Shown one piece after another: positions 32,953 to 41,806 of a stretch of 64,000 bases of DNA. The notes under the pieces are model-generated. The model worked only from the letters and a program-made list of their open reading frames with translations, did no database searches and had not been told where the DNA came from. Positions within the stretch are counted from its first letter, which is position 1. Each line of letters starts with the position of its first letter. The translations under genes and the position numbers were made by a program. Origin of the DNA: RPRB01 sp035501615 (lineage in GTDB: Bacteria; Myxococcota; Myxococcia; Myxococcales; Myxococcaceae); the NCBI GenBank assembly GCA_035501615.1, contig DATJVY010000078.1:98960-162959 (forward strand), read 5' to 3'.

Positions 32953-33606
32953 CTAGAGCGCAATCGCGCCGGCGCCCTGCCGGAGGACCTCGATGCGGTC
33001 CTCCATCAGCGAGACGACGGTGCTGGGGACACCGGCCAGCGGGCCGGCGTCGAGGACCTGGGCCAGCGCGTGGCCGTAGACGTCGCGGACGGAGCTGGCG
33101 TCGGTCAGGGACGCCCCTTCCCGCTCGGCGTGCGGCCCCCGCCCATTCTCGAGACCCTCGTCCGGGGCGGTGGCCGTGGTGGTCGCCAGCGGGCGTCCGA
33201 GCGCGGTCGCCAGCGCCCGGGCCACGGGGGCATCGGGGATGCGGAAGCCGACCTCGCGCTTGCGGTGCAGGAGCAGCTCGGGGACGAGCCGCGTCGCCGG
33301 GAGCACGAAGGTGAACGGCCCCGGGGCAAGCTGGCGCAGCACGCGGTAGGCGAAGTTGCTCACCTGGGCGTAGCGGGAAAGGTGCGAGAGGTCCGCCACC
33401 AGCAACGCGAACGGCTTCCTCGGATCCCGGCGCTTCAGCTGGGCCAGCCGCTCCACGGCGCGACGCTGGTGGGCGTCGCAGCCGAGCGCGTACGTCGTAT
33501 CGCTGGGGTAGCCGAGGAGCTGGCCATCCTCGAGCTCCTTCACCGCCAGCCCCACCGTTCTCGGCTGCGGGTGCTGCCCGTCCACCGGAACGAGGGGCGC
33601 GGTCAC
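32953..33606 (-). CDS. YciO-like member of the Sua5/YrdC/YwlC family
   Basis: A 217-residue protein of the threonylcarbamoyl-AMP synthase fold. It opens with the nucleotide-binding strand GQLLGYPSDTTYALGCDA, and contains LKRRDPRKPFALLVADLS and PGPFTFVLPATRLVP. The early residues and the KRRDPRKP form resemble E. coli YciO more than YrdC, so it may be the paralogue whose role in t6A synthesis is weak or unsettled. It lies 52 bp upstream of xerD on the same strand. Confidence 0.88.
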   Translation of the reverse strand: MTAPLVPVDGQHPQPRTVGLAVKELEDGQLLGYPSDTTYALGCDAHQRRAVERLAQLKRRDPRKPFALLVADLSHLSRYAQVSNFAYRVLRQLAPGPFTFVLPATRLVPELLLHRKREVGFRIPDAPVARALATALGRPLATTTATAPDEGLENGRGPHAEREGASLTDASSVRDVYGHALAQVLDAGPLAGVPSTVVSLMEDRIEVLRQGAGAIAL

Positions 33607-33619
33607 CCCCGGGGAGATA

Positions 33620-34015
33620 TCAGCCCTTGGAGGGCTCGTGTCCGCCGTCGCTGGGCTGCGAGGCCGCCTCGCGCGCCGCCCGCTTTCCCTCTTCGATCAG
33701 CTTCTTGACCTTCTGTCCGCCCTTGCGGCCGATCTCCTCGTAGAAGTTGGGACCGCGGGTGGCCTTCACCCGATCGCCGCCCTTCTTCCCGATCTCCTCG
33801 TAGAACTTGGCGCCGCGCTCGGCCTTGACCGTCTCGCCGCCCTTGCGGCCAATCTCCTCGTAGAACGCCCGACCGCGCTCCGCCTTCACGGTCGCGCCAC
33901 CCTTGCGGCCGATGGTCTCGTAGAACTCCCGGCCGCGCTCGTTCCGGACGGTCTCGCCGCCCTTCCGGCCGGCCTCCGCCACCGTCATGCTTCCCTTGTT
34001 GTCCTTGTCCGTCAT
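33620..34015 (-). CDS. KGG-repeat stress protein (GsiB/Con-10-like hydrophilin)
   Basis: A 131-residue, very hydrophilic protein built from 20-residue tandem repeats of the form GRKGGxxVKxxRGxxFYEEI. Four full units cover residues 16-95, and a fifth partial unit starts at residue 96 (GRKGGQKVKK). This is the KGG motif of the Con-10 / GsiB family, intrinsically disordered proteins induced by starvation, drying or general stress. An AGGA ribosome-binding site precedes the ATG. It is first in the minus-strand run leading to yciO-like and xerD, with a long upstream spacer that probably carries its own promoter. Confidence 0.92.
   Translation of the reverse strand: MTDKDNKGSMTVAEAGRKGGETVRNERGREFYETIGRKGGATVKAERGRAFYEEIGRKGGETVKAERGAKFYEEIGKKGGDRVKATRGPNFYEEIGRKGGQKVKKLIEEGKRAAREAASQPSDGGHEPSKG
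33731..33970 (-). repeat. Four tandem 60-bp coding repeats in the KGG gene
   Basis: Four consecutive 60-bp units (33970-33911, 33910-33851, 33850-33791, 33790-33731) encode the 20-residue KGG motifs. They are similar at the DNA level (each contains a form of GGCGAGACGGT or close variant plus TTCTACGAG), which points to expansion by unequal recombination. Confidence 0.85.
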
Positions 34016-34173
34016 TGTCTTCCTGTCTCCTTCGCGGCCACGACGCCAACCCAGCCCTCGCTCCGCTCCTTAGGACGCAAGGTGCGACAGCGCACGGGAA
34101 ACGCAAGCAAGTCCCGTGCACAGCCAGGCGAACGACCGGGACGCTGAACCTTCCCCGGAGCCGGTGCCAGTGA

Positions 34174-34197
34174 AAGTTCCCGGAGTTTCAGGAACTT
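34174..34197. promoter_or_regulatory. Inverted repeat AAGTTCC-N10-GGAACTT
   Basis: A perfect 7-bp inverted repeat with a 10-base spacer, 159 bp upstream of the KGG start codon. The spacing (17 bp between equivalent positions) is unusual for a dimer site but possible. The GGAACTT half matches the -35 element of many extracytoplasmic-function sigma promoters on either strand, but no matching -10 element is found at 15-17 bp, so an operator or a folded RNA is as likely. Confidence 0.3.
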
Positions 34198-34296
34198 GAC
34201 CGTTACATCGGTCCCACGGTCCGAAGCTCCTGGCCTGTCCAGGCGCCAACCCGCCGCGCGTCGGATTCATTCCGTCCCGAGGGAGCGCACGGCCGA

Positions 34297-34313
34297 GCCC
34301 CGCGGCACGGGGC
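34297..34313 (-). terminator. Hairpin after glnD
   Basis: GCCCCG and CGGGGC with a 5-base loop, 14 bp beyond the glnD stop codon on the minus strand. It is a stable GC hairpin without a following T-run. The position suggests transcription termination or 3'-end protection. Confidence 0.4.
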
Positions 34314-34327
34314 GCCTGCTTGCCTGG

Positions 34328-36982
34328 TTAACCGTCGAGCGAGGGTGGCGGGACCGCCGCCTCGAGCCGGGCCCGGAGCGCATCGACCTCCGAGGGGTCG
34401 GCGAGCTTCTGCCCGTCGCGGGTCACGTAGAACGAGTCGATGGCCCGGTTGGCCTCGGTGGCGACCTTCGCGACGGCGATCTCGAGGCGCGCGTGGGCGA
34501 GGGCGGCCGCGAGGTCGTGGAGCAAGCCGAGCCGGTCCTCGCCACGCACGTCCACGACGGTGAAGCGCTGCGAGGCCCGGTTGTCCACGCTCACCCGCGT
34601 CGTGACGGGTGGCAGCGCCCGGTGGAGGACTTTCCCGCCGCGGCGCCGGGCGAGCAGCGCCGGGACGTCCAGCTTGCCCCGGGCGGCGGCCACGAGATCG
34701 GCCCGGGCCCGGCGCCAGCGCGTTCGCTCCACGCCGCGGCCGGCGCGCCCGCGCACCTCGAACACGTCGAGCGCGTAGCCGTCGGCAGTGGAGACGATGC
34801 GGGCGGAGAGGATGTCGAGGCCGTGCGCGGCGAGGACCCCGCTCCAGGTGGCGAGTAGCCCCGGGGCATCGGGCGCCGCGACGTGCACCTCGGCATGTCC
34901 CTCCAGCGTCCGGCGCAGCACCGCGGCGATCGGGAAGCGGTGTGCGCGACGAAGCAGCAGCGCGTGGCGGAGGGCGTCTGCGGGCGGGGTGGCGTCGAAG
35001 TACCGGTCGGGGAGCGCCGTCAGGAGCCGCCCCGCCTCGTCCGGCCCCAGCGCACGGGTCCAGGCCTCGGCGAAGGCGTCTCGCGCAGCGTGCTCCGTCC
35101 CCTCCTTGCCCGAGAGAACTGCGTGCGCCTTCCGGTACAGCTCCTGGACCAGCCCGGCGCGCCAGGCGTTCCAGACCCCGGGGGCCACCGAGGACATGTC
35201 CGCCCAGGTGAGCAGGTAGAGCGCGTCGAGCTTCTCAGCATCGCCGCACAGCTCGGCGAACCAGCGGATGAGCTCCGGGTCGGAGAGGTCGCGCCGCTGC
35301 GCCGTCTGGCTCAGCGTCAGGTGGTGGAGGACCAGGAACTCCGCCACCTCGCGCTGCCGCGGGGTGAGGTGCAACCGCTCCCCGAGCGTCGCCATGAGCT
35401 CGCGGCCTCGAACCGAGTGGTCGCCGCCCAGCCCCTTGCCGGCGTCGTGGAGCAGCATCCCCAGGAAGAGCGGGAGTGGGTCCGCGAGGTCGGCGATCAG
35501 CCGGCTCCGCTCCGCCTCGACGTCCACCAGGTCTCCGGCGCGGAGCGCGTACAGGCGCCGGAGAGCCCGGAGGGTGTGAACGTCCACCGTGTACACGTGG
35601 TACAGGTCGTTCTGGTGGTGCGCGGTGATGCGCCCGAACTCGGGCACGAGCGTCCCCAGCACCCCCAGGCCGTGCATCTCGTCCAGCACTGCTCCGCGCC
35701 CCGCCGGGGAGAGGAAGAGCGCCTTGAGCGCCTCGACCACCTCGGGGTCACCCCGGGCGCCGCCGAGCGCCGGGAGCGCCTCGGCGATCCGCTCGCGGGC
35801 CCAGCTGTAGATCGGGACGCCCAGCTCGCCGGCGTGCTGGAACATCCGCACCACCTCGGCCGGTGCGCGCTGGAAGAGCTCCCCGTCGTCGACGGTGAGC
35901 CGCTCCCGGAAGAGCTTGAAGTGACCGGACCTCTTCTCCGAACGGAAGATACGCCTCGGCGCTCGCTCCTCCTCGGCCCTGGCGAGGAGAGCGTCGCTGA
36001 CCCTGCGGAGGGTGCCCGCCGCGAGGTAGACGTGGCGCATGAAGCGCTCCACCGCCGCTCCCTCGGGGCCGGTCCGGTAGCCCAGCTCCTGGGCGAGGCT
36101 GGCCTGGAGCTCGAAGGTGAGCCGGTCCTCCTTGCGGCCGGCGGCGAGGTGCGCGGCGTGGCGGACGCGCATCAGGAAGTCGCGGGCGGCGCGGGCCTCG
36201 GCGACGTCGTGGCCCGGGAGCACCGCCCGTTCGAGCAGCTGGCCCAGGGTGCGCACCCGGAACCGGACCTGCGCCACCCAGAGCGCCGCCTCGAGGTCCC
36301 GGAGGCCGCCCTGTCCCTGCTTCACGTTGGGCTCGAGGAGGAAGACGGTGTCGCCGAACTTCTCGCGCCGGGCGCGCAGCTCGTCGATCTTGGCCTGGAC
36401 GAAGGCGTCGGCGTCGCGGGTGCGCTGCTCGGGGAGGAAGGAGCGCTCCGCCCGGGCCCAGAGCTTCGCGTCGCCGGCGATGCGCCGGGCATCGAGGAGC
36501 GCGGTGCGGAGGTCCACGTCGCCACGCGCTGCGGCCTCCGCTTCGCCGAGCGTCCGCACGCTCCAGCCCAGGTGCACCCGCGCGTCCCAGAGGCTGGTGG
36601 TGAAGGCCCGGGCGAAGCTCGCCACCCCACCCCGTCCGGAGTGCAGGAGGACGAGGTCCCAGTCGGAGTGAGGGCTCATCTCGCGCCGACCGGTACCTCC
36701 CGCGCCGATCAGGACGGCGCCCTCGAGCTTGTTCAGGGGGGCGAGCGCGTCCCACAGCGCTCCGAGGGCGGCATCGGCTGCAGCGGTCACCAGCCGGGCG
36801 GTGGAGAGACCGGCACCGCCTCCGGCGTGGAAGGCGCGGACGCGGTCGAGCGACGCGGCCCAGTGCTGCCGGAGGCGCTCCCCGAGGGTGCCCCGGGCCG
36901 GAAATGGCGGGACCGAGGCCACGAGCGTCTGGGAGCAGACGCGGTGGGGAACGGGAGGGAGCGCGTTGGGATCGACGGACAT
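34328..36982 (-). CDS. glnD: Bifunctional uridylyltransferase/uridylyl-removing enzyme GlnD
   Basis: An 884-residue GlnD with the full domain order. The nucleotidyltransferase domain has GAGGTGRREMSPHSDWDL at residues 93-110, with catalytic Asp107 and Asp109. Then come the GlnD linker domain, an HD phosphohydrolase domain (LGMLLHDAGKGLGGDHSVRG), and two C-terminal ACT domains (FPIAAVLRRTLEGHAEVHVAAPDAP region and the final RFTVVDVRGEDRLGLLHDLA region). It uridylylates and de-uridylylates PII protein in response to glutamine. No PII or amtB gene is adjacent. The ATG at 36982 is chosen because homology begins there; the open frame upstream lies antisense or out of frame to amidase. Confidence 0.95.
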   Translation of the reverse strand: MSVDPNALPPVPHRVCSQTLVASVPPFPARGTLGERLRQHWAASLDRVRAFHAGGGAGLSTARLVTAAADAALGALWDALAPLNKLEGAVLIGAGGTGRREMSPHSDWDLVLLHSGRGGVASFARAFTTSLWDARVHLGWSVRTLGEAEAAARGDVDLRTALLDARRIAGDAKLWARAERSFLPEQRTRDADAFVQAKIDELRARREKFGDTVFLLEPNVKQGQGGLRDLEAALWVAQVRFRVRTLGQLLERAVLPGHDVAEARAARDFLMRVRHAAHLAAGRKEDRLTFELQASLAQELGYRTGPEGAAVERFMRHVYLAAGTLRRVSDALLARAEEERAPRRIFRSEKRSGHFKLFRERLTVDDGELFQRAPAEVVRMFQHAGELGVPIYSWARERIAEALPALGGARGDPEVVEALKALFLSPAGRGAVLDEMHGLGVLGTLVPEFGRITAHHQNDLYHVYTVDVHTLRALRRLYALRAGDLVDVEAERSRLIADLADPLPLFLGMLLHDAGKGLGGDHSVRGRELMATLGERLHLTPRQREVAEFLVLHHLTLSQTAQRRDLSDPELIRWFAELCGDAEKLDALYLLTWADMSSVAPGVWNAWRAGLVQELYRKAHAVLSGKEGTEHAARDAFAEAWTRALGPDEAGRLLTALPDRYFDATPPADALRHALLLRRAHRFPIAAVLRRTLEGHAEVHVAAPDAPGLLATWSGVLAAHGLDILSARIVSTADGYALDVFEVRGRAGRGVERTRWRRARADLVAAARGKLDVPALLARRRGGKVLHRALPPVTTRVSVDNRASQRFTVVDVRGEDRLGLLHDLAAALAHARLEIAVAKVATEANRAIDSFYVTRDGQKLADPSEVDALRARLEAAVPPPSLDG

Positions 36983-37046
36983 CGGGGAAGTTCCCGGGTG
37001 CCCGAGAGTATCGCGCGGCGGGCGCGGCGGCGGGGCCTGCGTGCGC

Positions 37047-38825
37047 CTAGTTCGCCTTCGCCAGGCGGTCGCGGTTGCCGAGGAAGCCCTGCACGCCGGA
37101 GGCGATCGCCCGGGCGACCTCCTCCTGGTAGTCGCCCGAGGCGAGGCGCTTCTCCTCCTCGGGGTTGGAGAGGAAGCCGGTCTCGACCAGGATGGCGGGC
37201 ATCTTGGTACCAAGGAGCACGTAGAAGAGCGCCTCCTTGGTCCCCAGGTCGCGGAACTTCCTGTCCTTGCTCCCGAGGGCGGAGACGAGTCCCGACTGGA
37301 CCTGGGTCGCGAGCCGGACCGACTCCTCGGTGTTGGCGCGGGTCGCGAGGTCGGCGAGCAGGAACCGGAGGTCGGACATCCCCTTCTCGGAGGTGGCGTT
37401 CTCCCGCGCGGCGAGTCGGATGGCGTAGCGGTCGGAGGCGAGGTTGAGGGTGTAGGTCTCGATGCCGCGGATGTGGCGCTGGGGGAGCGAGTTGCAGTGC
37501 ACCGAGATGAAGAGGTCGCCGCGGCCGGCATTGGCCAGCCTGGCGCGCTCCTCGAGGCGGACGAAGCGGTCGGTCTCGCGGGTGAGGACGACCTCCAGCC
37601 CCTGCTCGGTGAGGACGGTGCGGAGCTTCCTCGCGATGGCGAGGGCGACGTCCTTCTCCTGGGTCCCGTCGGCGCCGACGGTGCCGGTGTCGTGGCCGCC
37701 GTGGCCGGGGTCGATGATCACGCGGCGAACCTTGAGGCCCAGCTGCTCGGCGAGGGTGACGTCGCTCGGGCCGCGCCGGCGCAGGGTCCGGAGCCGCTCG
37801 CGGACCTGGGTCGGGGGGGCGAGCGCGAGGATGGCGCCGGCATCGGGCGTTCCGGACGCCCGCGCAGCGTCGGCAGCCGCGGTCGGGGTGCCCGCGACGG
37901 AGCGCTTCCGGGCGGGCTCGGCCGACGCCACCGGGCGCGGAGGCTCGACGGGGCGTTCCGCCTCGTCGGCCGGCTCGGCCGGCTCGTCGTCCCGGGGGGT
38001 GGGTGGCTGCGCGTCCGGCCGCGAGGCGGTGACCTGCCTGAGCCACTCGGGGGTCTCGACGGTGCGCGCCGGCGCCTCGCGGACGGTGAGTGCGGGAGCC
38101 GTGTGGGGGTCCCCGGCAGGCCTGGTCGGCGAGGGTGGTCGGGCATCGTTGCCGGCCGACGCCGTCGTCGTCGGGTGGCGGTCGGTCGGGGAGGAGTCGC
38201 GTGCGGAGCGGGTCTCGTCGGAGGCGCCATCGCGTCCCGGCGCGAGCCGGGTGTCGGTGGCCGGGTCACGCCTCGGAGCCGGGTCGCCCTTCGCGACCTT
38301 CCGGCCGTTCTCCTTCGGCTCGGGCGGGAGGGAGGCGGCGAGTGCGCGCAGCTTCGAGGTCTGGTCGCCCTTCGGGAGCTGGGCGGCACGTTGGAGGACC
38401 CTCCGCGCTGCCTCGGGCTGGTCGCGATCGAGGAGGGCGCGGGCGAGGGCCAGCGCGGCGTCGTCGGCGAGCGTGCTGCGGGGATAGCCCTCGAGCAGGC
38501 TCCGGTAGTCGTCCATGGAGGCGGTGGCGTCCTCGGCGAGGAGGCTGATCCGGCTCAGGTCGGAGAGGAGCTGTCCGGCGGTGAAGAGTGCGTCGGGGGC
38601 TCGGCTGCTGTTCGGGTACTTCTTGGCGACCGCCTCGAAACGATGGGCGACGGTGAGCCAGCTGTCGCGGAACTTCCGGCGCTTCGGGTCCTTCTTGAGC
38701 GCGTAGTAGCCCTTGCGCGCTCCCTGGTAGGCCTGCTCCGCCGCGTCGGGAGCGGCGAGCGCGGGGAACGCGAGGACACCGAGGGCCAGGACCAGCGAGC
38801 GTGTAGGATTCACGACTACAGTCAT
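37047..38825 (-). CDS. Exported N-acetylmuramoyl-L-alanine amidase with TPR-like N-terminus
   Basis: A 592-residue protein with a signal peptide (LVLALGVLAFPALAAP). An N-terminal TPR-like/YbgF-like helical region (about 25-170; FEAVAKKYPNSSRAPDALF, LEGYPRSTLADDAALALA) is followed by a Pro/Arg/Thr-rich linker of about 190 residues. The C-terminal Amidase_3 catalytic domain has VIIDPGHGGHDTG, the Zn ligand Glu in TQEKDVALAIA, HCNS (His ligand) and the catalytic Glu in ILVETGFLSNPEEE. It cleaves septal or stem-peptide linkages of peptidoglycan, as AmiC does. The ATG at 38825 is followed closely by an in-frame GTG (GTGAATCCTACACGC). Confidence 0.92.
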   Translation of the reverse strand: MTVVVNPTRSLVLALGVLAFPALAAPDAAEQAYQGARKGYYALKKDPKRRKFRDSWLTVAHRFEAVAKKYPNSSRAPDALFTAGQLLSDLSRISLLAEDATASMDDYRSLLEGYPRSTLADDAALALARALLDRDQPEAARRVLQRAAQLPKGDQTSKLRALAASLPPEPKENGRKVAKGDPAPRRDPATDTRLAPGRDGASDETRSARDSSPTDRHPTTTASAGNDARPPSPTRPAGDPHTAPALTVREAPARTVETPEWLRQVTASRPDAQPPTPRDDEPAEPADEAERPVEPPRPVASAEPARKRSVAGTPTAAADAARASGTPDAGAILALAPPTQVRERLRTLRRRGPSDVTLAEQLGLKVRRVIIDPGHGGHDTGTVGADGTQEKDVALAIARKLRTVLTEQGLEVVLTRETDRFVRLEERARLANAGRGDLFISVHCNSLPQRHIRGIETYTLNLASDRYAIRLAARENATSEKGMSDLRFLLADLATRANTEESVRLATQVQSGLVSALGSKDRKFRDLGTKEALFYVLLGTKMPAILVETGFLSNPEEEKRLASGDYQEEVARAIASGVQGFLGNRDRLAKAN

Positions 38826-39157
38826 GTGAACCCGAGCGGATCGCCTGGGCAAATTTTCTCCTCGTGGTCGTGTCGACGCGGATCGAATCGCAGGGGCGCG
38901 CGGTTCTGCCCCGAGGAATCGCGGGCCGGTGGACGAGGGGCCGCCCCGCTCTTCCGGGCGGCCTGCCCAGGTTGCGAGCCTCTGGAGCCGGCGCCGGATC
39001 GGTCCGGTCGCCAGCGAGTTTCGGACGTGGGGGCCTGCCTCCTCTCGGCGGCGTCCGCCCCGTCCGCCCCCGTCCCCCAAGGGCACTCAGCTCGAGGAAG
39101 TCGCCGCGTCACCCCGAACGGGCTCGACGGCCGCGAGCTCCGGAGGCCCGACTCGCC
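38826..39157. promoter_or_regulatory. 332-bp spacer between mutS and the amidase gene
   Basis: I see no credible gene here. The region lies after the mutS stop and before the amidase start, both on the minus strand, so it should hold a mutS terminator and an amidase promoter or leader. A strong 8-bp hairpin at 38939-38963 and a weaker GCTCG/CGAGC hairpin (39122-39138) near the mutS stop are the only structures found. A minus-strand frame of 96 codons (38822-39112) has no family features and was not called. Confidence 0.45.
38939..38963 (-). other. Strong hairpin in the mutS-amidase spacer
   Basis: GGCCGCCC and GGGCGGCC, perfect 8-bp arms with a 9-base loop. It lies 195 bp after mutS and 113 bp before the amidase ATG. 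It could end the mutS transcript or form part of a long amidase 5' leader. No T-tract follows on the minus strand. Confidence 0.45.
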
Positions 39158-41806
39158 TCAGCCTTCGCCCGACCCGGCGAGCTCCTTCTGGAGCCGATCG
39201 AGGAGCTGCAGGGCCTGGATGGGCGTCGTCTCGTCGAGTCGGACCTCCCGCAGCGCGTCCAGCACTCCGGACTCGACCGATGGCCCATCGTCGTCCGGAA
39301 GCATCGCCGGCGTGCCGCCGTCCTCGAGCCGGAGCGGCAGCTGCCCGTCGTCGACCCGGACCATCCCCGGTCGAGGGGCTCCTTCCGTCTCCAGGCGGCG
39401 AAGCACCTCGCGGGCCCGGCGGAGCACGCTCCCCGGCAGCCCGGCGAGCCTCGCCACCTCGATGCCGTAGCTCTTGCTCGCCCCACCCTCCACCAGCGTC
39501 CGGAGGAAGACCACCTTCCCGGCCGCCTCGCGGACGCCCATGGAGAGGTTCCGGACCCGGGAGCGCGTCCCGGCCAGCTCCACCAGCTCGTGGTAGTGCG
39601 TGGCGAAGAGCGTCCGGGCGCCGATGACGTCGTGGAGGTGCTCCGCCACCGCCCAGGCGATGGACAGCCCATCGAAGGTCGAGGTGCCGCGGCCGATCTC
39701 GTCCAGGACCACGAGGCTCCGCTCGGTGGCGTGGTGGAGGATGGCCGCGGTCTCCGCCATCTCCACCATGAAGGTCGACTGGCCCCGGGCGAGGTCGTCC
39801 GAGGCGCCCACCCGGGTGAAGATGCGGTCCACGCGGCCGATGCGCGCCCGCTTCGCCGGGACGAAGCTCCCGGCCTGGGCGAGCAGCACCGTGAGCGCCA
39901 CCTGGCGGAGCAAGGTGCTCTTCCCCGCCATGTTCGGCCCGGTGAGGACGACGAGCTGCGACCGGGTCCGGTCCAGGACGACGTCGTTGGGCACGAAGGG
40001 CTCGGCGGACACCCGCCGCTCGACGACCGGATGGCGCGACCGTTCCAGCTCCAGCGCGTCCGAGTCGTCCACCACCGGACGGGAGTAGCCGTTCTCCGCG
40101 GCCACCCGGGCCAGCGACGCCAGCGCGTCCGCCGAGGCGAGCGCGTCCGCGGCCGCCCGCAGAGCCCCTGCCTGTCCGAGGACCTGGTCGCGGAGCCCGT
40201 CGAACAGGGCCCGCTCGAGGCCGACGCGCTTCTCGTCCGCCCCGAGCACCTGGGCCTCGAAGGCCTTCAGCTCGGGGGTGACGAAGCGCTCGGCGCCGAC
40301 CATCGTCTGGCGGCGCTCCCACCCCTCGGGGACCAGGTGGAGATTGGCGCGGGTGACCTCGAAGAAATAGCCGAAGACGCGGGTGTAGCGGACCTTGAGG
40401 CTCTGGATTCCAGTGCGCGCCCGCTCGCGGCGCTCGAGCTCCACCAGGGTGCTCCGCCCGTCCCTGGCCAGGGCCACCAGGGCGTCCAGCTCGTCCGAGT
40501 AGCCCGGCCGGATGAAGCCGCCCTCGTCCAGGTCCGCGGGTGGCGCGTCGACGAGGGCCCGCTGGAGCTCCACGGCGAGCGGCTCGAAGCCCCGGAGCGG
40601 ACCTGCGAGGCTCCGCCACAGCCGCGCCCGGCATCCCTCGAGCGCGGTGGCCAGGTCGGGGAGCACGAGCAGGCTCCCCCCGAGGCCGGCCAGGTCGCGG
40701 GGCGTGCCGAGCCCGGTGGCGAGCCGACCGAGGATGCGCTCCACGTCCGCCACCTGCCGGAGCAGGCCCGCCCAGGCCTCGCGCCACACCGCCTTGGTGG
40801 ACAGCTCCTCGACCGCGTCGAGCCGCGCGCGGATGGCGTCCAGGTCCTGGAGCGGCGCGAGGAGCCACTCCGACAGGCGGCGCGCCCCGAGGGCGGTGGC
40901 GGTGCGGTCCACGACGCCGAGCAGCGCGCCGGCACGGGAGCCGTCCCGCATCGTTCGCAGGACCTCGAGGTTGGTGCGGGTGGTCTCGTCGAGGACCAGG
41001 GTCGACTCGAGCGGAACGCGCCGGAGCGCGTGGACGTGACGAGCCTCGGTGCGCTGGGTGTCCTTGAGGTAGCGCAGGGCCGCTCCGGCGGCGGCCGTCG
41101 CGCGCGATGCCCCCTCCATCCCGAAGCCTTCCAGCGTGGCCACGCCGAAGTGGCCGCGCAGGAACGCCGCGGCCCGGGTGGCGTCGAACTGGGCGGGCTC
41201 ACGCTCGGTGACCGGCACGGAGCCGAGCAGGTCGCGGAGCGCCGTTCGCACCGGCGCCGGCGCGTCCGCGGGAAGAAGAACCTCGCGCGGCTCGTGTGCG
41301 CCCACCGCCTCGAGCACGGCGCCGAGGGACGGGCCCTGGAAGGCCCGGAAGTCTCCGGTGGAGACGTCGAGCAGCGCCGCTCCGTGCGCGCCATCTCCCG
41401 GGCTCAGCGCGAGGAGCCATGCGGCGCGGGCGGCGTCGAGGACGTCCTCGTCGAGGACGGTGCCCGGGGTGACGACGCGGACGATCTCCCGCCGGACGAT
41501 TCCCGGTCCGGTTCCGGGCGCCTCGACCTGCTCACAGATGGCGACCTTGTGGCCGGCTTCCAGGAGCCGGGCGAGGTAGCGGCGGGCGGCGTGGAACGGA
41601 ACGCCGCACATCGGGACCCGGTCGGCGCCCTTGCTCCGCGCGGTCAGGGTGATGCCCAGCAGCTCGGCAGCCCGGACGGCATCCTCGAAGAAGAGCTCGT
41701 AGAAGTCTCCGAGGCGGAAGAAGAGGAAGGCGTCCCCGGCGCGGGCCTTCGCGTCGAGGTACTGACGGATCATGGGCGTGACGGGGGCGTCCCCCGGCTC
41801 GTCCAC
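39158..41806 (-). CDS. mutS: DNA mismatch repair protein MutS
   Basis: An 882-residue MutS1. The mismatch-reading Phe-x-Glu is at F35 and E37 (RLGDFYELF). The connector, lever and clamp domains follow. The ATPase domain has Walker A GPNMAGKST at about residue 620, VDRIFTRVGASDDLARGQSTF, Walker B LVVLDEIGRGTST and the signature THYHEL. The GTG at 41806 gives the usual start (TPMIRQYLDAK after a short leader). It recognises base mismatches and starts methyl-independent or methyl-directed repair. No mutL is in the window. It is divergently transcribed from the ubiB-like gene. Confidence 0.96.
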   Translation of the reverse strand: MDEPGDAPVTPMIRQYLDAKARAGDAFLFFRLGDFYELFFEDAVRAAELLGITLTARSKGADRVPMCGVPFHAARRYLARLLEAGHKVAICEQVEAPGTGPGIVRREIVRVVTPGTVLDEDVLDAARAAWLLALSPGDGAHGAALLDVSTGDFRAFQGPSLGAVLEAVGAHEPREVLLPADAPAPVRTALRDLLGSVPVTEREPAQFDATRAAAFLRGHFGVATLEGFGMEGASRATAAAGAALRYLKDTQRTEARHVHALRRVPLESTLVLDETTRTNLEVLRTMRDGSRAGALLGVVDRTATALGARRLSEWLLAPLQDLDAIRARLDAVEELSTKAVWREAWAGLLRQVADVERILGRLATGLGTPRDLAGLGGSLLVLPDLATALEGCRARLWRSLAGPLRGFEPLAVELQRALVDAPPADLDEGGFIRPGYSDELDALVALARDGRSTLVELERRERARTGIQSLKVRYTRVFGYFFEVTRANLHLVPEGWERRQTMVGAERFVTPELKAFEAQVLGADEKRVGLERALFDGLRDQVLGQAGALRAAADALASADALASLARVAAENGYSRPVVDDSDALELERSRHPVVERRVSAEPFVPNDVVLDRTRSQLVVLTGPNMAGKSTLLRQVALTVLLAQAGSFVPAKRARIGRVDRIFTRVGASDDLARGQSTFMVEMAETAAILHHATERSLVVLDEIGRGTSTFDGLSIAWAVAEHLHDVIGARTLFATHYHELVELAGTRSRVRNLSMGVREAAGKVVFLRTLVEGGASKSYGIEVARLAGLPGSVLRRAREVLRRLETEGAPRPGMVRVDDGQLPLRLEDGGTPAMLPDDDGPSVESGVLDALREVRLDETTPIQALQLLDRLQKELAGSGEG

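Larger units (their letters stand above)
34016..34327. promoter_or_regulatory. 312-bp spacer upstream of the KGG gene, downstream of glnD
   Basis: No gene is apparent here. It should hold the promoter of the KGG gene (minus strand) and the end of the glnD transcript. Two inverted repeats stand out: AAGTTCC/GGAACTT at 34174-34197 and GCCCCG/CGGGGC at 34297-34313. I see no clear sigma-70 or sigma-54 promoter. Confidence 0.45.

Noticed and set aside
34141..34200. A sigma-54 promoter suggested by a TGGCAC on the minus strand upstream of the KGG gene
   Set aside because: The required GC at -12 (10 bp further) is missing.
38878..38900. A tRNA T-loop-like ATTCGATC on the minus strand
   Set aside because: No matching acceptor, D or anticodon arms could be drawn around it.
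38822..39112. A 96-codon minus-strand frame in the mutS-amidase spacer
   Set aside because: No ribosome-binding site, no motif, and a composition like random GC-rich DNA; the spacer is better explained as regulatory.
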